DNA of 7,397 nucleotides, taken from contig JAJXUS010000092.1 in assembly GCA_021782675.1 (NCBI GenBank), positions 1 to 7,397 on the forward strand, in the 5' to 3' direction. Under the pieces are notes generated by a model. That model was not told where the DNA came from and ran no database searches. It saw nothing but the letters and a program-made list of their open reading frames with translations. The translations under genes and the position numbers were made by a program. The DNA comes from Acidobacteriota bacterium. GTDB taxonomy: Bacteria; Acidobacteriota; Terriglobia; Terriglobales; Acidobacteriaceae. The stretch's first letter is position 1, and each line of letters opens with the position of its first letter. Shown piece after piece: positions 1-7,397 of this stretch.

Positions 1-18
1 GGCATTGCACAAATCTCC

Positions 19-47
19 TTGATCGAAGGCGAACTCTTCATTATAAG
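19..47 (+). promoter_or_regulatory. Possible sigma70-type promoter upstream of the lipoprotein gene
   Basis: TTGATC (19-24) and TATAAG (42-47) are separated by 17 bases, matching the housekeeping consensus at 4 of 6 and 5 of 6 positions. It would give a leader of roughly 115 bases before the GTG start at 171. The match and spacing are seen directly; activity is inferred, and such matches also occur by chance. Confidence 0.35.
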
Positions 48-170
48 AGCAGCTTCCCGGGCAGGGGATGCGGTTGTAACTTTTCCTCTGACGATGGCTC
101 TTAGCAATGAGGCCCAAACCTCAAAATTCCTGCGTTGAGATTGCAATCTCATCCTCCGAGGTCACTCCCC

Positions 171-1406
171 GTGAATAAAATTCGTGCCCTTCTCCTGGTG
201 TCAGCCCCCGTCGTTTTCGTGATCGCAGGTTGCGGTGGATCAGGGAGCTCCAGTACGACTGCTCCCACGCCGGCTGCGACTCCCGCCCTTTACACGGAGA
301 CGAATGCCACCTCTGGCAACAAAGTGATGGCGTATTCCCGGTCTGCGAACGGCTCTTTGACGGCGATCGGTTCCTATTCGACAGGTGGATCCGGCACGGG
401 GATCCCCACCTACCAGGGAGCTCTTCCGTTTCCGATCGGCGGTGCGACTGGCGCGGTGGCCCTCAACCCGGCAGGCACGTTCCTTTATGCCGTAGACGCT
501 GGCACTGACGATGTGGCCGCGTTTTCCGTTGCGAGCGACGGCTCTCTCACGTCCATTGGAACCTACCCGACCGGAGGCACTTCGCCGGGGAGCATCACCA
601 TCGATGCAACCGGCAAATATCTCTACGTGCTCAATACAGGTACGTTGCCGGGCAGCGCAGCGGGAGCGCCCGGAGGAATCACGGGCTTCACCATCGGAGC
701 CTCCGGCGCGCTCACGCCCATTGCAGGATCCACGCAGCCACTGAGCGTCTCCTCGTACGTCGATCCCTCGGAGATCGCTTTTGCGCCCAGCGGTTCGTAC
801 CTCATGGTCACAGAAAAGTTGTCAGGCAGCGTGCCGGGAACCATCGACATCTATCCCGTCAATGCCGGGGTAGCGGGACCGCCGGTTTCAACACCCTCCA
901 CCGCCCCGATTCCTTTCGGATTTCGATTCACATCCTCGGGAACGGCTGTTGTCGTGGACGTCGTAGCCATTGCGAATACCAATCGGGGCGCGGCCACCTC
1001 CTACACGGCGACCCCGCAGGGCGTCCTGTCTGCAGTCAGCAGCACTGTCCCGGATAACCAGTCTGCTCCATGCTGGATTGCCCTGAATCCCGCCGGGACC
1101 GTTGCCTACGCGGTCAATACGCTCAGTGGATCGATCTCTGCGTATTCGATCAGCTCGACCGGAGTCCTGACGCTGATGCCTCCTGCAAGTGGTGCTTCCG
1201 CTGCGGCGACAATCGGAACCTCAGCGGGTCCCATCGATGACATTGTGACCCCTGACGGAGCCTTTCTCTATGTCATCCAGTCAAACGCGGGCGCCTCGCC
1301 GGGACAGATTCTGGGATTCTCCATCGGTGCAAACGGGACGCTCACCCCGGTAACGACGGGAGCCACGGGTTTACCCGAGGGCTCGCTTGGGCTGGCCGTG
1401 CGGTAG
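171..1406 (+). CDS. Lactonase-type beta-propeller lipoprotein
   Basis: Predicted secreted, lipid-anchored beta-propeller of the lactonase/YVTN type (6-phosphogluconolactonase-like fold), about 411 residues. Residues 1-20 form a basic-then-hydrophobic signal ending in a clear lipobox (I-A-G before Cys21). A Ser/Thr/Ala/Pro linker (about 22-39) follows, then repeated blades. Each blade carries a version of 'P-[AS]-G-x-x-[LA]-Y-[AV]-V' followed by 'G-[SAV]-L-T'; the LNPAGT motif occurs twice, near residues 98 and 305. The GTG start at 171 is preferred over an in-frame TTG at 135. GAGG lies at 158-161, nine bases upstream of the GTG, and the GTG puts the basic residues directly before the hydrophobic core. 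The fold call is firm. Enzymatic activity is not: many acidobacterial paralogues of this fold have no known substrate, and no catalytic residues could be verified here. The gene converges on the amidohydrolase gene. Confidence 0.85.
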   Translation: MNKIRALLLVSAPVVFVIAGCGGSGSSSTTAPTPAATPALYTETNATSGNKVMAYSRSANGSLTAIGSYSTGGSGTGIPTYQGALPFPIGGATGAVALNPAGTFLYAVDAGTDDVAAFSVASDGSLTSIGTYPTGGTSPGSITIDATGKYLYVLNTGTLPGSAAGAPGGITGFTIGASGALTPIAGSTQPLSVSSYVDPSEIAFAPSGSYLMVTEKLSGSVPGTIDIYPVNAGVAGPPVSTPSTAPIPFGFRFTSSGTAVVVDVVAIANTNRGAATSYTATPQGVLSAVSSTVPDNQSAPCWIALNPAGTVAYAVNTLSGSISAYSISSTGVLTLMPPASGASAAATIGTSAGPIDDIVTPDGAFLYVIQSNAGASPGQILGFSIGANGTLTPVTTGATGLPEGSLGLAVR

Positions 1407-1536
1407 CAGGAAACCTCGCCTCGTGCTCCATCTGGAAGAAATGGCTGCAAAGTCCCCTCTTTCAGGTGGCCGAGGCTGAAGTGCATCGCTGGAATGCGTC
1501 GCGATCGATGGAAAGAGCCGACCGACGCTCCAAAAT
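1407..1536. other. Convergent intergenic gap with no clear terminator
   Basis: These 130 bases lie between the stop codons of two convergent genes, so a bidirectional terminator would be expected. I see no GC-rich hairpin followed by a T-run on either strand; the only complementarity is a distant CCTCG/CGAGG pair. Termination may be Rho-dependent, or the structure may be too imperfect to spot by eye. Confidence 0.4.
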
Positions 1537-2994
1537 CTAATTCAGGGAAGCCGTAGCGCTCCCCGGCCCGAGCAGTGCGTGGCCGGGGAAGACGCCGGGC
1601 AGCATCTTGCCCTGATCGATCAGTACCGTACCGCCGACGATCAGATAATGCACGCCTGTGCTGGGCAGCATCGGGTGGGCATAGGTGGCGCGGTCGGTGA
1701 TGGTTTTGGGATCGAAGACCACGATGTCTGCATCCGCCCCAGGCTGGATTCTGCCTTTGCGCCGGGCCGCTGGCGTCGAACGCTGCAGCATTTCGGCCGG
1801 CATCAGGCTCATCTTGCGCAGCGCATCCATCAGCGTCACCGTACCCTTCGCGCGCACGTACTCCGCCAGTATGCGCGAGTAGGTGCCCGCGTTGCGCGGA
1901 TGCCCCTCGAGGCCGTCGCTGGCAATCATGATCAGCGGATTGGGGATCAGCCTGTCGAGCACTTCCTGGCTGTTGCCGAAGATGACGACGAATAGCGGCT
2001 TGCTCGATGCGTGCAGTTCTTCAAAGCGAGCCTTCGTTAGCCGCTCGCCGGTGCTGGGGATCATGATGTCGTGATAGCTGATGCCAAGCCGCTGCTGCCA
2101 GCCGGGGCTGAAGATTGCCGAGTTGATCGTGGTCATGCCGGCGATGTACGGATACGCTTCGGTCGTCACATCCAGCCCGCGCGCTCGCGCGCCGGCCACC
2201 AGGGACAAGCAATCCAGCGCGTCCAGAGCACAGGTGCTGTTGATGTGCACAATGTGCAGCGGCGCACCGCTGATGGCGGCCGCACCAATGACTTCTTCGA
2301 TCGATTCAATCGCCGAGCCGGGTTCCAGATGACCGCTGCTGCGCACATGCGTGTAGACAGGGACGCGGCGCGCGGCAGCCAGCCGGAACAGGTCGATCAC
2401 CTCCATCCGGGTCGCTCCTGGCGTGTAGCCCAGCCCCACCCCGATGGCGAGTGCGCCTACATCCAGTTGCTGGTTCAGCCGCTTCTCCATGGCTGCCATC
2501 TGCTCGGGCGTCGCGGCATCGTTGGTCGCGGGGCCAATCTTTGGCAATATGGAGCCCGCAGGGAGCGGTGTGCCAAACGCGAGTGAGCGCGCCGCCACCT
2601 GGCTGGCAGAGGTGCCGTAGTTGATGAGCGAGTGACCCTGCTTGGCCTTGAGAAACTGCGCGACATCCGGCACGCCAATCTCGAGTTCCAGCGCGCTGGT
2701 CACGCCGTCGAAGGCCTTCAGCCGCTGACTGGCAAGGTCCTGCGCATGCTGATGCAGATCGATAAAACCGGGAGCCACCACCAGCCCGGTAACATCGATG
2801 ACGCGACGGCCTTGCAACGGCTGTGCAGAGATGGCGGCGATGGTGCCACCTTTGATGCCAACATTCCGCACTGCATCCAGATTGGTCTCCGGGTCCATGA
2901 CGCGCCCACCCTGCAGGACCAGGTCATACTGCTGCGCCAGCAGCGGACCCGGCAACATGAGCAAAAGAAAAAATAGAAGGAGTCTGCGCATCAT
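1537..2994 (-). CDS. Secreted amidohydrolase, D-glutamate deacylase / N-acyl-D-amino acid deacylase type
   Basis: A metal-dependent amidohydrolase, 485 residues, probably periplasmic. Related enzymes remove acyl groups from N-acyl-D-amino acids; the closest family by motif is the one annotated as D-glutamate deacylase. Residues 1-20 form a signal peptide (two Arg, a Leu/Phe-rich core, cleavage likely after LLA). The N-terminal beta-sandwich starts at YDLVLQGGRVMDP. Metal-site candidates are His81 and His83 in GFIDLHQH, Glu103 in ALELEIG, His216 in YTHVRS, His247 and His250 in PLHIVHINS, and Asp360 in IASDG. The C-terminal part carries KGRIQPGADADIVVFDP and ends with the VFPG segment typical of the family. 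In classical D-aminoacylase a Cys sits near the position of Glu103, so this is a variant subgroup. The start was chosen for its signal peptide. Two consecutive ATGs (2994 and 2991) are possible and neither has a good Shine-Dalgarno. The same frame stays open upstream to 3648, but that part lies antisense to a beta-lactamase remnant and is not believed to be coding. Exact substrate unproven. Confidence 0.88.
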   Translation of the reverse strand: MMRRLLLFFLLLMLPGPLLAQQYDLVLQGGRVMDPETNLDAVRNVGIKGGTIAAISAQPLQGRRVIDVTGLVVAPGFIDLHQHAQDLASQRLKAFDGVTSALELEIGVPDVAQFLKAKQGHSLINYGTSASQVAARSLAFGTPLPAGSILPKIGPATNDAATPEQMAAMEKRLNQQLDVGALAIGVGLGYTPGATRMEVIDLFRLAAARRVPVYTHVRSSGHLEPGSAIESIEEVIGAAAISGAPLHIVHINSTCALDALDCLSLVAGARARGLDVTTEAYPYIAGMTTINSAIFSPGWQQRLGISYHDIMIPSTGERLTKARFEELHASSKPLFVVIFGNSQEVLDRLIPNPLIMIASDGLEGHPRNAGTYSRILAEYVRAKGTVTLMDALRKMSLMPAEMLQRSTPAARRKGRIQPGADADIVVFDPKTITDRATYAHPMLPSTGVHYLIVGGTVLIDQGKMLPGVFPGHALLGPGSATASLN

Positions 2995-3129
2995 CACCGC
3001 CGCGAGCGCTGATGATAACAGGGACACGGAGGCGCAGGCAGACCCTCGGCGTGCCTTGTATATCTGGCTGGCCAGCCCGCGCTCGTGCTCCGCCACGACG
3101 GACTTGGCCAGCCGGTCAGGCACCTTTTT

Positions 3130-3608
3130 CACATTCAGGACCGCTTCCATCCTGCCGCCGTGCGTCCGGGGACCTGGTCCGCCTGGGCGATGTCTCCCTG
3201 ACGGCGCACAAGACCGCCGGTCACACGCGGGGATGCACCACCTGGACGCTGCGCGCGCATCTGCCCGGGGAACCGCGCGGAACGCTGCGCAATATCGTAA
3301 TCGTGGGCGGCGTAGGCTTCTGGTCGGAGTATCACTTTGTCGCCACGCCGCACCATCCGGCCAGCTATCCCGGCATTGCGCAGGATTTTCAGCACACGTT
3401 CGTCGTGCTGCGTGCATTGCCCTGCGATGCGTTTCTCGGGGCGCACGGCGGCTACTTTGACATGCTGCAAAAACTGCGGCGCTATCCGCTGCAGGGGCCG
3501 CGCGTGTTTGTCGATCCGGCTGGCTACGGGGAGTTTGTCCTGGACGCGCAGCACACCTTTGAACGCGCGCTGCGGCGACAGCAGGCTGCTGTCCGGCGCA
3601 AAGGGTAG
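3130..3608 (+). pseudogene. Truncated, frameshifted subclass B3 metallo-beta-lactamase remnant
   Basis: The C-terminal half of a B3 metallo-beta-lactamase is recognisable. From about 3168 one frame reads GDLVRLGDVSLTAHKTAGHT, then RGCTTWTL, and later a VIVGG segment, LPCDAFLGAHGGYF and FVDPAGY, ending at TAG 3606-3608. The His codons at 3222 (AGHT) and 3444 (AHGGYF) match the zinc ligands usually numbered 196 and 263. The segment just upstream, DRFHPAAV (about 3139-3162), also fits the family but lies in a different frame. A frameshift with loss of several residues therefore falls near 3163-3168. In that upstream frame, weaker resemblance may extend back to about 3058. The His-x-His-x-Asp-His zinc motif, the signal peptide and a start codon are all absent. 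An active lactamase is very unlikely. The left boundary is approximate. The fragment is divergent from the amidohydrolase gene. Confidence 0.75.
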
Positions 3609-4825
<1,217 letters not shown>

Positions 4826-4855
4826 GCTGGCGAGAGTTTCCGCTGAAAATTCTCC

Positions 4856-4864
4856 TGCTATAAC
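4856..4864 (+). promoter_or_regulatory. Extended -10 promoter element for the M48 protease gene
   Basis: TGC followed by TATAAC (4859-4864) matches the extended -10 pattern TGnTATAAT at all but the last base. A weak -35-like TTTCCG (4837-4842) lies 16 bases upstream. It sits in the gap after the reductase stop and would give a leader of about 57 bases before the ATG at 4928. Motif seen; function inferred. Confidence 0.4.
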
Positions 4865-4910
4865 CATCCCAGGGAAGCTTTCCGGAGCCAAGCAGCATCG
4901 GAGAGCGTTG

Positions 4911-4918
4911 GGGGAGGA
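4911..4918 (+). promoter_or_regulatory. Strong Shine-Dalgarno deciding the protease start
   Basis: GGGGAGGA contains a full GGAGG core (4913-4917) ten bases before the ATG at 4928. It is the best ribosome binding site in the window and supports that start, which also places a signal peptide at the very N-terminus. Confidence 0.7.
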
Positions 4919-4927
4919 ACGGGCAGC

Positions 4928-6364
4928 ATGAGTGCGGATATCTCGCGGCTGGCGCGGGCACTGGTTCTTTTAGCGGCTTTGGGCGGCGGCCCGGTTCTGG
5001 CCGCCACGGAGCCGTATTATCAGCCGCACTACTGCAACAACGCCTTCACGTATCAAAAGGAGATTGCCGAAGGCAAGAAGGCCGCGCAGCAGGTCTACAA
5101 GCAGATGAAGGTGCTGCCCGACTCAAGCCCGATCACGCAATATGTGCGGTCTGTGGGGCAGCGGCTGGTGGCGTACGCGCCCGGCTACAAGTGGCCCTAC
5201 AACTTCCACGTCGTGCAGGACAAGAGCATCAATGCATTTGCCCTGCCCGGCGGTCCTATTTTTGTAAATACCGGCCTGATCGCCGCTGCACAGAATGAGT
5301 CCGAGCTGGCGGGCGTGATGGCCCATGAGATTTCGCACGTCGTGCAGCGCCACGCCACCTGCAACATGACCAGGCAGGCCAAGAGGAACGTGGGCTGGGG
5401 GCTGGCCGGTGTGCTGGCGGGGGTGCTGGTTCCCGGCGCCGGAGGCGTGCTGGCGCAGCAGGGAGTGGGCATGGCGCAGAATCTGAGCTACCTGCAGATG
5501 TCACGCACAGATGAAAAAGAGGCCGATCTGCTGGGGACGGAGATTCTCTGGGCAGCGGGCTATAATCCGCGCGGCCTGGTGCAGATGTTCCAGATTATTG
5601 AGAAGCAGTCGGGCAGCGGCGGCGCGCAATTTTTGAGCGACCACCCCAACCCGGGCAACCGCGTGCAATATGTCGATCAGGAGATTCAGGCTCTGCCGCC
5701 CAAGCCAAACCCCATCAACAACACGCCGGAGTTCGAAAAGATTCGCGCGATGGTCGAGAGCAACAAGGAGATGGCTGGCAGAGTTTCGGCCAGCAGTCAG
5801 TCGGCAGCGCCATCCGCCGCGCCCGTGCCGGGCCAGCCGGGCAACGTGGTTGTCAGCGCACAGTCGGTCCCATTCCAGCATCAGGGGTACAGTATCCGCT
5901 ACCCGGCAAACTGGAAGCTCTACGGAGACAGCGGATCGATTGTGACCATTGCGCCACCCGGCGGCATCGTCACGGATGCCAAGGGGCAGACGCAGGTAGC
6001 CTATGGCGTGATCATCGACAGCTTCCAGCCGGATCAGGGTTCAACCCTCGCCGAGGGGACCCGGCAGTTGATCGCCCGTCTGCGGCAGTCCAACCCGCAA
6101 CTGCAGGAGACCGGTTCAGCGGAGGAGATCAACGTGGATGGCATGCCGGCACGCAGCGTCGAGCTGGAAAGCCGGTCGCCGCTGAGCACCGCTCAGAGCG
6201 ATGTGCCGGAGCAGGACTGGCTGGTAACGGTCGGGCGGAGCGACGGACAGATCGACTATTTCGTCTTCATCGCTCCCAGGCAGGACTTTCGTACGCTGCG
6301 TCCGGCCTACACGACGATGCTGCACTCCGTGCAGCTCTCCGCCGCAGGCCAGGGTGGCAACTAG
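4928..6364 (+). CDS. Exported M48-family zinc metalloprotease with C-terminal extension
   Basis: A 478-residue M48 (BepA/LoiP/Oma1-like) zinc metallopeptidase, expected in the periplasm, where relatives degrade or help fold misassembled outer-membrane proteins. Residues 1-26 are a signal peptide with cleavage near VLA-A. The family segment NAFALPGGPIFVNTGL (102-117) precedes the zinc motif HEISH: His133 and His137 are ligands and Glu134 the catalytic residue. The third ligand is Glu198 in DEKEADLLG. A Gly/Ala/Val-rich hydrophobic stretch (about 156-183) lies between them, as is common in the family. SDHPNPGNRV (237-246) closes the peptidase domain. A Ser/Ala/Pro linker (about 286-304) leads to a second domain (about 313-471) starting FQHQGYSIRYPANWKLYG. 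This resembles the small alpha/beta modules of DcrB/PsbP type found in secreted proteins, but I cannot name it securely. Unlike BepA there is no evident TPR region. The stop shares CTAG with the opposing gene. Confidence 0.92.
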   Translation: MSADISRLARALVLLAALGGGPVLAATEPYYQPHYCNNAFTYQKEIAEGKKAAQQVYKQMKVLPDSSPITQYVRSVGQRLVAYAPGYKWPYNFHVVQDKSINAFALPGGPIFVNTGLIAAAQNESELAGVMAHEISHVVQRHATCNMTRQAKRNVGWGLAGVLAGVLVPGAGGVLAQQGVGMAQNLSYLQMSRTDEKEADLLGTEILWAAGYNPRGLVQMFQIIEKQSGSGGAQFLSDHPNPGNRVQYVDQEIQALPPKPNPINNTPEFEKIRAMVESNKEMAGRVSASSQSAAPSAAPVPGQPGNVVVSAQSVPFQHQGYSIRYPANWKLYGDSGSIVTIAPPGGIVTDAKGQTQVAYGVIIDSFQPDQGSTLAEGTRQLIARLRQSNPQLQETGSAEEINVDGMPARSVELESRSPLSTAQSDVPEQDWLVTVGRSDGQIDYFVFIAPRQDFRTLRPAYTTMLHSVQLSAAGQGGN

Positions 6365-6377
6365 CCGCGCCTGGGCC
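6347..6377. terminator. Imperfect hairpin spanning the two convergent stop codons
   Basis: GGCCAGG (6347-6353) can pair with CCTGGGCC (6370-6377) with one bulged G. An inner GGC/GCC pair (6356-6358 with 6364-6366) closes a five-base loop. The structure is centred on the CTAG that holds both stops, so it could act on transcripts from either side. No T-run follows on either strand, so it is not a classical intrinsic terminator; chance complementarity in GC-rich DNA is possible. Confidence 0.2.
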
Positions 6378-6849
6378 GGTGCGCCGGGGTTGAGCCAAGC
6401 GCGGCCAGATCGATCTTCTTCCACTCGCCGCGCTCGATGCCGGCCCGGATCTGCTGCGGTGTCCAGCCTTTGCGGGTCATACGGTAGGCGTATTCGCCCT
6501 CTTTGGCGCAGACATCGCACTCAGCGCCATGGAGACCCGTAAAGCAGCTCCGCAGGCTGGTGTGGCCCAGCGCCAGATCGCAGCGGCAGTAGCAGGGCAG
6601 TTGATAGAGGACATTCGGAACTTTTGCCGCATCTTTATAAACCTGCCGCTGCCACGGCTGCGTAAAGTTGGGGCCGGAGAGCTGGCTGCCGTGCAGAATC
6701 TGCGATTGCACCTGGTGCGCGGGCGGAGGGGCGGTGTGGAACGCCGGAATATCCGACACGGGGCCGGTCCACTGCGCCTGGCCTGCGGCGCATATCGCGC
6801 CAGCGGCCAGCGTGAGAAAAAATTGCTTTTTCAACCGGGATCGAGTCAT
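6361..6849 (-). CDS. Secreted CYCXC-motif (PCYCGC-like) Cys-rich protein
   Basis: A 162-residue exported protein of the PCYCGC/CYCXC family, whose members include some annotated as selenoproteins; the function of the family is unknown. Residues 1-25 form a signal peptide (basic start, hydrophobic core, cleavage likely after GQA). Cys20 lies inside the signal and does not make a good lipobox. The conserved core is PCYCRC (Cys86, Cys88, Cys90), then LGHTSLRSC (His95, Cys102), then LHGAECDVC (His107, Cys111, Cys114). That gives six Cys and two His, arranged as expected for metal binding or thiol redox chemistry. A basic C-terminal helix region (MTRKGWTPQQIRAGIERGEW) follows, which reads as a pattern seen in relatives. 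All core positions are Cys; no in-frame TGA is present. The start ATG at 6849 lacks a visible Shine-Dalgarno, and no better in-frame start lies just upstream, so leaderless or weak initiation is possible. It is convergent with the M48 gene. Confidence 0.85.
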   Translation of the reverse strand: MTRSRLKKQFFLTLAAGAICAAGQAQWTGPVSDIPAFHTAPPPAHQVQSQILHGSQLSGPNFTQPWQRQVYKDAAKVPNVLYQLPCYCRCDLALGHTSLRSCFTGLHGAECDVCAKEGEYAYRMTRKGWTPQQIRAGIERGEWKKIDLAALGSTPAHRPRRG

Positions 6850-7105
6850 ACAATTCGAAGCATACCGCGACGGCCGAAGAGGAGGAAAGCTGCGGAGTAT
6901 GCAGCATGGGCGAACAATTGACGCATCCTATGTGACGTTGGTAACTACGGCGATGGCATGAAAGTCGAATCGTCGCAAAAGCCAAAGAATTGCCGCCATT
7001 TTGCGCCCGGCAGGGCTAATATAGCCTCGGCAATCCAACAGAACACATAGCGCGTATAGATAACACGAACAAAGGTTGCTGCAGTTAGTCGTCCCCCTGA
7101 CTCGA
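6850..7105. other. Divergent intergenic region
   Basis: These 256 bases separate two divergently read genes and should hold both promoters. I see no confident -35/-10 pair. On the plus strand TTGACG occurs at 6918-6923, but without a good -10 at the right distance. A perfect inverted repeat GGCTA-ATA-TAGCC lies at 7014-7026, about 80 bases before the ATG at 7106. An AGGAGG at 6879-6884 (+) is too far from the next ATG to define a gene. Confidence 0.45.
7014..7026. repeat. Short perfect inverted repeat in the divergent intergenic region
   Basis: GGCTA and TAGCC flank a three-base centre, a perfect 5-bp dyad. It overlaps a -10-like TAATAT (7017-7022). It could be an operator half-site pair for a small dimeric regulator, or chance. 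The dyad is seen; any regulatory role is inferred. Confidence 0.25.
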
Positions 7106-7397
7106 ATGTTTGACTACAGCTCTCTGCCGGATTTAGTAGCACTCACGGTTCTCGTGGGAGTGTTTTGGTCCATCCTGCGCCGTCGCACTGCGGGCCAGCT
7201 CTACGGCTGGCTTGCCGCCTGGATCTTAATCCTGCTTCACTTTGCGATTGCGTTGTTTGGTGGGCCTGGCCCGCAACAGGCTTTTGCGCTGTGCCTGTCG
7301 GAAATCATGCTCGATCTGGCCGCCGCGGCCTTCATCTACGCGGCCGGGCAGTCGGCATTCACCCCGCGCTTCAAGGTCTACGCCGGCCTGGGAGTGG
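7106..7397 (+). CDS. N-terminal part of a multi-pass membrane protein, runs off the window
   Basis: An open frame starts at ATG 7106 (MFDYSSLPDLVALTVLVG) and has no stop before the window ends; 97 codons are visible. It shows a hydrophobic segment at about residues 9-22, a basic RRR loop (about 25-27), a second hydrophobic helix near LAAWILILLHFAIALFGG, and a third near LCLSEIMLDLAAAAFIYAAG. Charged residues lie between them, as in an inner-membrane sensor module. Acidobacterial proteins with this kind of start often carry a C-terminal GGDEF or histidine-kinase output domain, but nothing of that is in view, so the product stays unnamed. There is no clear Shine-Dalgarno before the ATG; an in-frame TTG at 7076 would add ten residues but is less likely. 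Confidence 0.7.
   Translation, partial: MFDYSSLPDLVALTVLVGVFWSILRRRTAGQLYGWLAAWILILLHFAIALFGGPGPQQAFALCLSEIMLDLAAAAFIYAAGQSAFTPRFKVYAGLGV

Noticed and set aside
1..138. Open frame on the plus strand entering from the left edge and ending at TGA 136-138 (about 45 codons), a possible gene tail
   Set aside because: No recognisable domain. The opposite strand is equally open over the same bases, and a run of 45 codons without stops is not rare. It also overlaps the promoter-like sequence.
135..170. TTG at 135 as start of the beta-propeller lipoprotein
   Set aside because: It adds twelve residues ahead of the basic start of the signal peptide. GTG 171 has a properly spaced GAGG and gives a normal lipoprotein signal.
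6529..6961. Plus-strand open frames across the CYCXC gene, including a small one from ATG 6899 preceded by AGGAGG
   Set aside because: They are mostly antisense to the CYCXC gene. The AGGAGG lies 14 bases before the ATG, too far, and the resulting 20-residue peptide has no features.

Overview
The window looks like an ordinary stretch of a high-GC Gram-negative chromosome, most likely an acidobacterium (Acidobacteriaceae or a relative). That placement is an inference from recognised families: a lipoprotein beta-propeller of the lactonase type, a 'D-glutamate deacylase'-type amidohydrolase, a subclass B3 metallo-beta-lactamase remnant, and a CYCXC-motif secreted protein. No sequence search was run.

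Layout, left to right. Positions 1-170 are a leader with one promoter-like sequence. A beta-propeller lipoprotein gene follows (171-1406, +). It converges on a secreted amidohydrolase gene (1537-2994, -). Next is a decayed fragment of a B3 metallo-beta-lactamase (about 3130-3608, +): it keeps the C-terminal half but lacks the N-terminal zinc motif and is frameshifted. An apparently empty gap (3609-3841) precedes an intact aldo/keto reductase (3842-4825, +). Then comes an exported M48 metalloprotease with an extra C-terminal domain (4928-6364, +), with a good extended -10 element and a strong Shine-Dalgarno sequence. It ends tail-to-tail with a CYCXC-family secreted Cys-rich protein (6361-6849, -); the two stop codons are read from the same CTAG. 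Last, a membrane protein begins at 7106 (+) and runs off the right edge.

Four of the five complete genes encode predicted exported products (a lipoprotein, an amidohydrolase, a protease and a Cys-rich protein). The general theme is therefore cell-envelope and periplasmic housekeeping or scavenging. The genes alternate strands and do not form an obvious operon, so nothing indicates a shared pathway. I found no mobile element, CRISPR array, RNA gene or convincing new multi-gene system. The items most worth a second look are the split beta-lactamase remnant, the shared CTAG stop, and the CYCXC protein.
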